From: Photobacterium halotolerans DSM 18316
GTDB lineage: Bacteria > Pseudomonadota > Gammaproteobacteria > Enterobacterales > Vibrionaceae
Direction: 5' to 3'
Assembly (NCBI RefSeq): GCF_000425165.1
Contig: NZ_AULG01000016.1
Span: 62,001 to 126,000 of the forward strand
Length of the DNA stretch: 64,000 nucleotides
Shown here piece after piece: positions 18,529-26,703 of this stretch. Below the pieces are notes generated by a model. The model was not told where the DNA came from, ran no database searches, and was given only the letters and a program-made list of their open reading frames with translations. A program made the translations under genes and the position numbers. Numbering within the stretch: position 1 is the stretch's first letter; every line of letters starts with the position of its first letter.

Positions 18529-18720
18529 ATGAAATCATTAACTCTGTTCGGCTTGCTGGCCATCAGCTTGTCTCTTACCGGCTGTCAACTGACTCATGTA
18601 GAGGGCGAAGTAGACGGTGTGAATATCAAAGCTAGCACTAATGGCGACTACGATGATCACCATCACGGTAGCAAAGGCAGCTTCTGCCCGCCAGGACAAG
18701 CCAAAAAAGGCCGCTGTTAA
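18529..18720 (+). CDS. Small lipoprotein
   Basis: A 63-residue protein with a lipoprotein signal: a hydrophobic core and lipobox LTGC, so Cys19 would be lipidated. The mature 45 residues include a histidine and aspartate cluster (DYDDHHHG) that could bind metal and a C-terminal CPPGQAKKGRC, which could form a disulfide. Function is unknown. Its stop codon lies inside the loop of the terminator hairpin. Confidence 0.8.
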   Translation: MKSLTLFGLLAISLSLTGCQLTHVEGEVDGVNIKASTNGDYDDHHHGSKGSFCPPGQAKKGRC

Positions 18721-18734
18721 TTCAGCGGTTTTTC
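18705..18734 (+). terminator. Terminator overlapping the small lipoprotein stop
   Basis: CCGCTG and CAGCGG form a stem around TTAATT, followed by five T. The TAA stop is in the loop. Confidence 0.8.
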
Positions 18735-19031
18735 TTCTCACCCGTATCGACGAGAGTCATGGCACCAGTTCACACCTTCTGCCCCATTTCCTGAATAAAT
18801 ATATTCTGAACGATAGCCCGCCATTTCTGTCAAGTCGCCGAATAATGGCGTTAACAGTAACGACTTCCGCTTAAAGTCATACGCTGTAAGAAACAAGTTG
18901 TTACACTTCTGGCCGATGGATTCAGAAGCCTTTTTGTGAACCCTGCCAAACTCTGAACCATACTGGGATTGTTAACAGAAAAATGGCTGGCTGCTTTTCA
19001 AATCAATCACATGACAAAACAGGATGAAGAA

Positions 19032-19451
19032 ATGAAAACAATAGTTAAAAAGTCACTGATGTTGAGTCTGGCAATCACTTTTTTAGGGGCAACGGCCGCA
19101 GCACATGCCGCGAACAGTGTAAAAGGTGCTAATCAGGATGTCTCTGAAGGCACAGTAACGGCGGCAATGATTGAATCCGATGCGAATGGCTGGCTGGTTG
19201 TCCACCGCACTGACAAAGACATGAAGCCCGGACCTGTGGTGGGTTACGCGCCGGTCAAGAAAGGGATGAACCAGGATGTAGCCGCCATTCTCATGGAACC
19301 TGTCAACAGCGGCGAAATGCTGATGCTGATGCTCCACGGTGAAGATGGCGGGATGAAAACCGGCGTGTTTGAATATACCCTGGGCGCGAAAGAAGACGGT
19401 CCGATCCGCGAAGACGGCAAGCTGGTGATGGCTATTATTACGGCCGAGTAA
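19032..19451 (+). CDS. Exported DUF7282-like protein
   Basis: A 139-residue protein with a signal peptide (MKTIVKKSLMLSLAITFLG, cut near AHAAN). The mature part follows the DUF7282 pattern: a strand reading GTVTAAMIESDANGWLVVHR, then PGPVVGYAPVKKGMNQDV and a C-terminal strand pair. The domain is thought to be a beta-sandwich; its role is unknown. The start is ATG at 19032 behind AGGATGAAG; a longer frame from 18969 has no site. A hairpin terminator follows. Confidence 0.75.
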   Translation: MKTIVKKSLMLSLAITFLGATAAAHAANSVKGANQDVSEGTVTAAMIESDANGWLVVHRTDKDMKPGPVVGYAPVKKGMNQDVAAILMEPVNSGEMLMLMLHGEDGGMKTGVFEYTLGAKEDGPIREDGKLVMAIITAE

Positions 19452-19478
19452 TACAGCTGTGTATCACGGTATATAAAA

Positions 19479-19507
19479 GAACAGCCACGCAGATGCGTGG
19501 CTGTTTA
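19479..19507. terminator. Convergent terminator hairpin
   Basis: ACAGCCACGC and GCGTGGCTGT pair perfectly around AGAT, with T on the plus side and A on the minus side. It separates two convergent genes. Confidence 0.8.
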
Positions 19508-19530
19508 CATTTAGGGTTAATCGCTGGTCA

Positions 19531-21318
19531 TTACTGACGATCCTGATCAAAGTCACCGTGGAAATGACCGTGGTCCGAATGGCTTTCTGCGGCTTTCAGC
19601 TTCTCACCGATACGCAGTTTTTGCGTCGGTTTCAGGTCGCTTGGCATACGTGTCATGGTTTTCGCGGCAGGCTCTTCCGCTTCAGGGAACAGTGGTTTGC
19701 TGAACGCATAGTAAGTCGTGACATAGGCCAGAGCCTGAGTATTGACGAACAAAGCTTTCTGGCTGACGTTGTTCAGATCATCACAGGCCTGGTGATAACA
19801 TCTGTCGTAAGCCACATCAATTTCACCACCAAAGTGATCCACTTCCTGCGCAGTTTTCACTTTTTCAGCACCGGTGAACAGACCGCCGAACGCCACACCC
19901 CAATCGGCAAAACCGGCGTAATCTGAACGTTTCGACAGTGCCTGAGGCACAGTGAACTCGGATTTTGCCGTAAAGAATTCATTGAATGTCGCTTCAATGT
20001 CGGACGTGCCGTATGGCGGCTTGAAATCACCGGTATAGGCATTGTCCGGGCTGTCTTTGGTGTCCGACAGGTCGCCGTCCATGACACCGAAGATATAGTT
20101 CGGCGAACCGATCATGTCAAAGTTCAGATACAACTTCACTTTGTTCAGCTTAGTGTAGCGCGCTTCGACCAGCTCAATCTGTTCTTCTGTCAGCTGGCTG
20201 GGATCGTCCAGTCCCAGCTCTGCCAGAATCTCGCTCTGAGCCTGATCATAGATAGGGGCAAACAGCTCGTTGGTGTAATACTCAGAACCGACTAAGCCGG
20301 CTTCCTCTGCCGCCCACCACGCGAAGCGGACTTTGTTTTTCACCGGCGCTCTGGTGTCAGCCAGCGTAATCGCATATTCCAGCAAACCGGCTGTGCCTGA
20401 ACCGTTGTCATTGATACCAGGCCCTTCCGGCACTGAATCCAGATGCGCCCCCAGCATCACCACCTGATTCGGATTACCGCGTCTGGTTTCCGCAATCACG
20501 TTCTGGGTTACGACCATTTCGTCTTTCACATCGACAGCCAATGCCACGGGTACAGCTTGAGTCTGGCTTAAATCAAACCACTGTCTGGCAATATCATAGC
20601 GGGCGCCAAACGCAGGTACTGTCGCCGCCGTATCACTGCCCAGCGTACCGTTAACCACAGCCTTACGACCTTCATCATTGCCTTGGTTGAAGACGATCAC
20701 CGCTTTGGCACCCGCATTTTGCGCGTTCACCACTTTCGTCGTGAAGTCACAGCCACCACGCTGGATCACCGCCACTTTCCCGGTGATCGCTTTACCGTCA
20801 AAATCGGTGGCGTCACAGCCATCGGTATCATCGTAATCCGGGCTGTCGAAGTTGAAATCCGGCGTGACAAATACGATGTCACCCGCCAGCTCGCCATTAG
20901 AATCACCTGAATAGGACATCACGGCATAGTCTGCTTCAACACCTTCACCAGCCTCACGAGTGCTGATCAGATCAACGCCGTCAACATTGAGCTTGGTTCC
21001 GGCCAGCTCTTCCCAGGCGCGGAAATCAAACTCCTGAGTAGATACTTTATAGCCGTGTTCTTTCATCACTTCGATAATGTAATCAACGGAATACTGGTAT
21101 CCGTCTGAGCCGGCAGCACGAGTCACAGAGCTGCCATCCGATGTCGGCGTGGCACGCGCTTCCAACGCCACCAAATGCTCTACCACATCTTGATGTTCAA
21201 TTTCGCTACTGACGTAAGCCGCGGCTTCTTTCGGGTCATCCCAGTAACAACCGGTCAACATGGTTGAGCTGATGAGAGTGGCGAGAAGCGTCTTTTTTGT
21301 TGTTATGCATACTTGCAT
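19531..21318 (-). CDS. M28 family zinc aminopeptidase lipoprotein with PA domain
   Basis: A 595-residue protein. The start at 21318 is preferred since AAGGAGT lies upstream at good distance; this gives a signal ending in lipobox MLTGC, so it is a lipoprotein. A protease-associated domain (about 130-250, with IQRGGCDFTTKVVNAQNAGA) is followed by the M28 catalytic core: GAHLDSVPEGPGINDNGSGT (zinc His, Asp), WWAAEEAGLVGSEYY (catalytic Glu and zinc Glu), LNFDMIGSPNY and a final zinc His in CYHQACDD. It should release N-terminal amino acids from peptides outside the inner membrane. The C-terminus is His-rich (HSDHGHFHGDFDQD). Confidence 0.93.
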   Translation of the reverse strand: MQVCITTKKTLLATLISSTMLTGCYWDDPKEAAAYVSSEIEHQDVVEHLVALEARATPTSDGSSVTRAAGSDGYQYSVDYIIEVMKEHGYKVSTQEFDFRAWEELAGTKLNVDGVDLISTREAGEGVEADYAVMSYSGDSNGELAGDIVFVTPDFNFDSPDYDDTDGCDATDFDGKAITGKVAVIQRGGCDFTTKVVNAQNAGAKAVIVFNQGNDEGRKAVVNGTLGSDTAATVPAFGARYDIARQWFDLSQTQAVPVALAVDVKDEMVVTQNVIAETRRGNPNQVVMLGAHLDSVPEGPGINDNGSGTAGLLEYAITLADTRAPVKNKVRFAWWAAEEAGLVGSEYYTNELFAPIYDQAQSEILAELGLDDPSQLTEEQIELVEARYTKLNKVKLYLNFDMIGSPNYIFGVMDGDLSDTKDSPDNAYTGDFKPPYGTSDIEATFNEFFTAKSEFTVPQALSKRSDYAGFADWGVAFGGLFTGAEKVKTAQEVDHFGGEIDVAYDRCYHQACDDLNNVSQKALFVNTQALAYVTTYYAFSKPLFPEAEEPAAKTMTRMPSDLKPTQKLRIGEKLKAAESHSDHGHFHGDFDQDRQ

Positions 21319-21858
21319 GTGTGTGACTCCTTGTGTGTTGTTAGCCAACACATTGTTGACGAAACACAAGGTTACAAGAATGTTAAATTGGAGTTATTTT
21401 GTTAAACCCAGGCAGACTTCAAGTTATGCGCATACATGCTATGCAACAACAACTAAAGTTTTAACTCAAGATCACAGCCCTGATCTCAACAAGATCCTTA
21501 ATCTAATGACAAAACTATTAATTTAAACTGTGTTTTCGACAAAAATCAGGCATTAAATTCATTAAAGATACATTTAATGACAATAAACACTAAGGCAGTT
21601 TCAGGCTGTCGGGAAAGTTACATACTGCTCTCTGACACTCACAACGCTATGGTAACCGATTAAATGTCAGTCAGATGTCTCTTGCTGAGACGATCGCACG
21701 ATTCACTTTACCCTCAGGCGATCTCATAAAAGTCATCAGATAATGCCATTCCCGCAAATAGCGGGAACCCATAAAACGCATGAGGGCAAAGCAGGAAAAC
21801 GGACAAAAGCAGTTAACGGCCATCCACAGAAAGCACAGCGAAAAGCTGCTCAGTCACA
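21319..21858. other. Intergenic region, no gene seen
   Basis: About 540 bases upstream of the aminopeptidase gene, AT-rich in its left half. A small hairpin (CCCGC AAATA GCGGG) occurs near 21750 but has no T-run. No credible coding sequence or RNA gene was recognised. Confidence 0.4.
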
Positions 21859-22575
21859 TTAAAATAAATCAGCAATATTTTTGATATTCTGAATCGTATT
21901 TTCAGTGGTTGATAGGGTCTCGTAGTATTTGCGCTGATTGTTCAGACTGGCAAGGCGTTGATTCAGCGCGGTCTTTTGTGCTTGAGGCAGGTTATCCGAG
22001 CTCAGCTGGCTATGAATCTGACCCATTTCTCTGTCAATCTTATGAACGGCAAGCTCATATTCAAAACGGTTAACGTCAAACTCCGCCCGTTCCATCCGCG
22101 ACTTGGCCGATTTCAGCTCCGCTTTAAATGTTTTTCTGTCATCACCGGACAGCGTGTCCTCTTCCAGCCTCGCTTTATAGCTATTCACACTGCTTTCTGC
22201 CGCGCTTAGCCTGGATTGCGCCTGCGCCAGATTATGGTAAGGGGTATAGCCTGACAGAAAATCCCTGGCTAAATCGGCCGGACAGACATTGTCATAACTG
22301 GTATTGGACTGGCCAACCAGGGTGCCATTTTCGTAAGTACAGTACGAGGTTAATCCTTCGCTGCGGCCTTGCTGGTAAGATTTCAGATCCACCGATACGC
22401 CGTATTCAGCACATTCTTCACTGTAAATGGCCGAATAATTCTTTTTCCCTTTCTGACCATCGGCCAAACCTATCTGATGCCAGTCCCCCAGCCGGCATTC
22501 TTCTTCACTGATGGAAGAACAGCCCGACAAGGCCAACATCATTGCCACAGCTGGCATCACATATCGTTTATGCAT
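21859..22575 (-). CDS. DUF2799 family lipoprotein
   Basis: A 238-residue protein with a lipoprotein signal ending in ALSGC. The mature N-terminus carries the DUF2799 pattern: CRLGDWHQIGLADGQKGK, then CAEYGVSVDLKSYQQGRSEG and YC, with four or more cysteines. A long charged helical region (about 120-225) is likely coiled coil. The family is common in Vibrionaceae; function is unknown. It is alone, with no close neighbours on its strand. Confidence 0.85.
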   Translation of the reverse strand: MHKRYVMPAVAMMLALSGCSSISEEECRLGDWHQIGLADGQKGKKNYSAIYSEECAEYGVSVDLKSYQQGRSEGLTSYCTYENGTLVGQSNTSYDNVCPADLARDFLSGYTPYHNLAQAQSRLSAAESSVNSYKARLEEDTLSGDDRKTFKAELKSAKSRMERAEFDVNRFEYELAVHKIDREMGQIHSQLSSDNLPQAQKTALNQRLASLNNQRKYYETLSTTENTIQNIKNIADLF

Positions 22576-22887
22576 TTATTCAGATATCCCTGATTCACAC
22601 TAGACCACTCTCTTCCCTGGCACGCTCTTTCCCAGAGATAGTGCGGCGCACTGCCTTTATTTGTTAATTCAGATAACCAGATGACGCCAGGGCACCCAAC
22701 GTCTCATGGTGATAAAGTCCGTAAAGATACAATACAACTGATGTCATATCAAAGCTTTAGCATAGGCTCAGTCCAATGATGACTGGGATGAATTGGCTAC
22801 TGACGCTGCATCGCCCGGTGTCAAACGGGAAGGGAGAAAGTATGGGAGTGCGCAGAAACGAAGCTTAGAGAAGAAAGTGAAAAGGAA
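22576..22887. other. Intergenic region, no gene seen
   Basis: About 310 bases between the DUF2799 gene and the dadA terminator. I see no coding sequence, RNA or repeat here. Confidence 0.4.
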
Positions 22888-22890
22888 ATA

Positions 22891-22922
22891 CCCCGATCAG
22901 GCACTGACAGCCTGACCGGGTG
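22891..22922 (-). terminator. Terminator-like hairpin after dadA
   Basis: On the minus strand an 11-12 bp stem (about CCCGGTCAGGC / GCCTGATCGGG) is followed by TATTTCCTTTT. The T-tract is interrupted, so strength is uncertain. Confidence 0.6.
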
Positions 22923-22928
22923 AAAACC

Positions 22929-24194
22929 TTAACCTGCAGTGTGCAGATAACGGTGAATCGATAAGCCGTCTGTGTCGATATCCGTGTCTTTACCACTGAC
23001 AATATCAGCCAGCAGGCGACCAGAACCACAGGCCATGGTCCACCCCAGCGTGCCGTGCCCGGTATTAGTGTATAGATTATCAAAAGGCGTCTTGCCTATA
23101 ACCGGGGTGCCATCCGGTGTCATCGGACGCAGGCCAGTCCAATACTCGGCCTGGTTCAGATCGCCGCCTTCAGGGAACAGATCATTAACCACCATCGCGA
23201 TGGTTTCTTTGCGCTGCTCGGTCAGGTGCAGATTAAAGCCCGCCAGCTCGGCCGTACCGGCCACGCGGATACGGTTATCGAACCGAGTCATGGCGACTTT
23301 ATAGGTTTCATCAATCACGGTCGATACAGGGGCGCCGTCGCTGTCTTTAAGCGGCATGGTCAGTGAATACCCTTTGACCGGGTAAACCGGCAGTTGCATA
23401 CCTAAGGTGCCCAGCATGGCTGTTGAGTAACTGCCCAGCGCCACCACATAAGCATCGGCTTTGAACTCGCCTTTATCAGTATCGACAGCCACAATGCGCC
23501 CCGCTTCATGGCGCAGTCCTTTAATTTGGGTATCAAACACGAAAGTGACACCGGCCTGCTCAGCCAGAGCGGTCAGTTGCTGGCAGAATTTATAACAGTC
23601 GCCGGTCTCATCATCCGGCAATCTCAGGCCGCCCGCGACTTTTTCACGCACTTTCGCCAGTGCAGGTTCTGCGGCGATACACCCTGCAGCATCCAGCAGT
23701 TCAAAGCGTATCCCGCTTTCTTCCAGCACCTGAATATCTTTGCCGACCGCATCGAGCTGGGCTTGGGTACGCAACAACTGCAATGTGCCTTTTTGACGGC
23801 CTTCATAGTGCAGATCGTGTTGCTGGCGCAATGCAATCAAACTTTCCCGGCTGTAATTTGCAACACGTAACATACGGGCTTTATTGCGCTGATAGCTGAC
23901 ATAGTTGCAATTGGCCAGCATCTTACCCATCCAGCTGTACAAATCCGGCGATAACGACGGTTTGATTTTCAGCGGCGCATGTTTTTGTACCAGCCATTTA
24001 ATGGCTTTCGCCGGAATACCCGGCGCTGCCCAAGGTGAAGAGTAGCCGTAGGAAATCTGTCCGGCATTAGCAAAACTGGTTTCTTCTGCACTGCGGGACT
24101 GGCGGTCAATCACCGTCACCTGATGCCCGTTCTGCGCCAGATACCAGGCTGACGTCAGTCCGACAACACCGCTTCCTAATACAATGACTTCCAT
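22929..24194 (-). CDS. dadA: D-amino acid dehydrogenase
   Basis: A 421-residue flavoprotein. The FAD-binding GxGxxG motif is in VLGSGVVGLTSAWYLAQNGH at residues 6-25, followed by VTVIDRQ. C-terminal GLRPMTPDGTPVIGKTP and TGHGTLGWTMACGSGRLLAD are typical of DadA. It oxidatively deaminates D-amino acids, especially D-alanine, feeding electrons to the respiratory chain. The usual partner racemase DadX is absent. A divergent LysR gene shares its upstream region and may control it. Confidence 0.93.
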   Translation of the reverse strand: MEVIVLGSGVVGLTSAWYLAQNGHQVTVIDRQSRSAEETSFANAGQISYGYSSPWAAPGIPAKAIKWLVQKHAPLKIKPSLSPDLYSWMGKMLANCNYVSYQRNKARMLRVANYSRESLIALRQQHDLHYEGRQKGTLQLLRTQAQLDAVGKDIQVLEESGIRFELLDAAGCIAAEPALAKVREKVAGGLRLPDDETGDCYKFCQQLTALAEQAGVTFVFDTQIKGLRHEAGRIVAVDTDKGEFKADAYVVALGSYSTAMLGTLGMQLPVYPVKGYSLTMPLKDSDGAPVSTVIDETYKVAMTRFDNRIRVAGTAELAGFNLHLTEQRKETIAMVVNDLFPEGGDLNQAEYWTGLRPMTPDGTPVIGKTPFDNLYTNTGHGTLGWTMACGSGRLLADIVSGKDTDIDTDGLSIHRYLHTAG

Positions 24195-24393
24195 ACGTTT
24201 CTCTCTTCGCTGTGGCTGGGTGGCGGTAAGAAAACGCCAATACGCTCTCCATACCTCAATAAAAGCGCAGATTGCGCGATTTACATCGCCTTAACAATCG
24301 ATAATTATTAACATCAGCGTATAGTTTTTCTATAAGCTCATAGTCAAAGCCTAGCCGACTAACAATGTCAGCGCGACCCGAAGAGAGAAAGAG

Positions 24394-25311
24394 ATGATGC
24401 CTGTGATAAAAGGCAACCTGCTGGCGGCGCTGGCCACGTTTGATGTCGCCGCCAGAACCACCAGCTTTACCGGTGCAGCCAGTCAGTTACATATCACGAC
24501 AGGTGCGGTCAGCCAGCAGATACGCCAACTGGAGCAGCAGCTTGGCTTCCCGGTGTTTCAACGTCATGCCAGAGGCATCACCCTGACCGAGCAGGGCCAG
24601 AGGCTGCATCAGGTTGTCAGCCGGAGCCTGACTGACATTGCCGGGGTTATTCGAGAGCTTCAGACTGATCCCCAACCCGAGGGGGAAATTCGCCTCCGGC
24701 TTACCCCTTCATTTGCCTTCAAATGGCTGGTGCCCAGATTGCATGATTTCTATCAGCACTACCCTGACATCAATATCCAGACATACGCCGATGGCGCCCT
24801 GGTCGACAGCCGGGACACAGATTGCGATTTAGTGATTGATTACCGCCGTGATGACGAAATTAAGGATGACGGCAAAACCAGCCTGTTGATGGCGGAATCC
24901 CTGCTGCCGGTCATGAGCCCCGACTATCAGGCAAAGTTCGACTGGTTGCACCCGCAGGCCTGGCATCAGGTGACCTTACTGCATGATGCGATGCCGTGGC
25001 GCAATGCGGAGCGGGATACCGAGTGGCGCTTCTGGTTTAGCAGTATGCACATACAGGCCGACAGCCGGCGCGGCCACTTTTTTAACCGGACAGACATGGC
25101 TATGGCGGCAGCCGAAGCCGGACTGGGGGTCGCCATGGCGCGGCAGGCATTGATAGGTGATGACGTCAACAAAGGCCGGCTGGTGTCACCGTTTGCTCCT
25201 CTGCAGGCCAATGCAGGTTATTACCTGATCAGCCATCGCCATTCGGCGGCCATCGACTGTTTTGTGCAATGGCTGAGAGCACAGATAGATTCTATGTCCC
25301 TAGAGCACTAA
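24394..25311 (+). CDS. LysR-family regulator divergent from dadA
   Basis: A 305-residue regulator of the GcvA-like subgroup. The N-terminal winged helix has FDVAARTTSFTGAASQLHIT and GAVSQQIRQLEQQLGFPVFQ, followed by a periplasmic-binding-like effector domain. GAGAGAAAGAG lies upstream; either of two adjacent ATGs may be used. The 199-base gap to dadA is the likely operator region, so control of D-amino acid catabolism is inferred from position. Its last 12 bases overlap the end of the convergent fetB-like gene. Confidence 0.88.
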   Translation: MMPVIKGNLLAALATFDVAARTTSFTGAASQLHITTGAVSQQIRQLEQQLGFPVFQRHARGITLTEQGQRLHQVVSRSLTDIAGVIRELQTDPQPEGEIRLRLTPSFAFKWLVPRLHDFYQHYPDINIQTYADGALVDSRDTDCDLVIDYRRDDEIKDDGKTSLLMAESLLPVMSPDYQAKFDWLHPQAWHQVTLLHDAMPWRNAERDTEWRFWFSSMHIQADSRRGHFFNRTDMAMAAAEAGLGVAMARQALIGDDVNKGRLVSPFAPLQANAGYYLISHRHSAAIDCFVQWLRAQIDSMSLEH

Positions 25312-25881
25312 CTGACCATACCGGTTGAAGGCAAACCGGCTCATCATGCCTAAGGTGGCCGCGACACTCACAGAGACGGCGACAAGAATAGCGATCATAA
25401 TCGCCAGCTGATACTTCACCGCCAGCACAGGCTCGGTGCCGCCGAGGATCTGACCTGTCATCATACCCGGCAAAGCCACGATTCCCAGTGTGCTCATACT
25501 GGCTAACTGCGGCATTAACGCCGCTTTGACCGCCTCTCGCTGAAACGGCTGGATCGGGTGCGGCGCGCCCATGGCCAGATAAAACTGGTACTCGTTATTT
25601 TTCTCTTTCAGACTGCTATACCAGCGCTCCAGCGCCAGTACGTTGGCGGTCAGGGCATTGCCCAGAATCATTCCGGCGACCGGGATCAGATATTGCGCCT
25701 GCCACCAGGGCTCGGCATGAATCAAACCCACCACAGCAAGCTGTAAGGTCATGCGAAGCACGGCTGTGACGGTCGACTTGCTCAGCCCCAATTGCCAGCG
25801 ATAAAACAGCGCCAATGGCACCAGCAGCAACAGATAAAAACCGGCCAGCGACAGGTTTGAAATCACAACAGCATTATTCAT
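25300..25881 (-). CDS. fetB: FetB-like ABC transporter permease
   Basis: A 193-residue membrane protein of the FetB/YbbM family with five to six hydrophobic segments and motifs AGMILGNALTANVLALERW and ALPGMMTGQILGG. In Escherichia coli FetAB is linked to iron export and peroxide resistance. At 193 residues it is shorter than E. coli FetB (about 259). The start at 25881 is supported by GGGAG upstream and overlaps the fetA stop by eight bases; a longer in-frame start at 25950 would lie inside fetA. The symbol rests on family similarity. Confidence 0.75.
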   Translation of the reverse strand: MNNAVVISNLSLAGFYLLLLVPLALFYRWQLGLSKSTVTAVLRMTLQLAVVGLIHAEPWWQAQYLIPVAGMILGNALTANVLALERWYSSLKEKNNEYQFYLAMGAPHPIQPFQREAVKAALMPQLASMSTLGIVALPGMMTGQILGGTEPVLAVKYQLAIMIAILVAVSVSVAATLGMMSRFAFNRYGQLVL

Positions 25882-26512
25882 CACTGGCTCCCAGTTCAAT
25901 CTGATACTCAGCCGATGCCAGCCAGTCGGGGTCATGGGACACAGACACACACGTCAGCGGCTGTAACGCCAGCTGAGCCATCACCTTATCACGGCTAGTA
26001 CTGTCCAGCGCCGAGGTTGGCTCGTCCAGCAGCCAGATCGGCCTGTCCATCAACAGTGCCCGGGCAATAGCAACCCGTTGCTTTTCGCCCCCGGACAACG
26101 CACTGACCGCTTGTTCCAGCCCATGGCTAATTTCCAGTGACAACAGCAGATCCACACAGCGTTTATCGTCGGGGATATCGCCTTTCACCGCCTTCAGTGT
26201 CCATGGCAGCCGTAAGACATCCCCCACCGTTTCGCCCCCCATTACTGGTGTTTGCGGTAAATAGCAGAATTGCTGCCGCCACCAGCGCAAATTACCGGGA
26301 CTGATTTCCTGCCCCTGCCACAGAAAAGAACCTGAACTGGCAGGTTGTAAACCAGCCAGTACTTGTAACAGACTCGACTTTCCGCTGCCCGAGCGACCGG
26401 AAAGAGCAAGGTGTTTGCCAGCCGGCAAACTTACCGTCAACGCTTGGTCCTGGGATTGTTCAAATCCGGACCTCAGCGTGTTTATCTTTAACTGAAGCTG
26501 ACTGTCAGACAT
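25874..26512 (-). CDS. fetA: FetA-like ABC transporter ATPase
   Basis: A 212-residue ABC ATPase with Walker A GRSGSGKSS (about 36-44), a Q-loop near FCYLPQTPV, signature LSGGEKQRVAIARAL and Walker B WLLDEPTSALD. It is short, like FetA/YbbL, and is translationally coupled to the permease gene downstream, so the pair forms one transporter. Iron export is inferred from the family. Confidence 0.82.
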   Translation of the reverse strand: MSDSQLQLKINTLRSGFEQSQDQALTVSLPAGKHLALSGRSGSGKSSLLQVLAGLQPASSGSFLWQGQEISPGNLRWWRQQFCYLPQTPVMGGETVGDVLRLPWTLKAVKGDIPDDKRCVDLLLSLEISHGLEQAVSALSGGEKQRVAIARALLMDRPIWLLDEPTSALDSTSRDKVMAQLALQPLTCVSVSHDPDWLASAEYQIELGASDE

Positions 26513-26703
26513 TCTGTTCGCCTATTCACTCCGGACATCTAAAATTGATGCATCATTATGGTCAGATTCTGATAAAATATTGCCGTTATTTCTGACACAT
26601 TAAAGAGCACTCAAAACGTAAACAGTGTTCAGCCGTAATACTTACGGCCATCCTTTAAGGCTATCGCCTATTGCGTCACATGCACAATTGGAATCAATAA
26701 TTT

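Noticed and set aside
21740-21775. A terminator near 21750 (CCCGC AAATA GCGGG)
   Set aside because: The stem is only five bases and there is no T-run on either strand.
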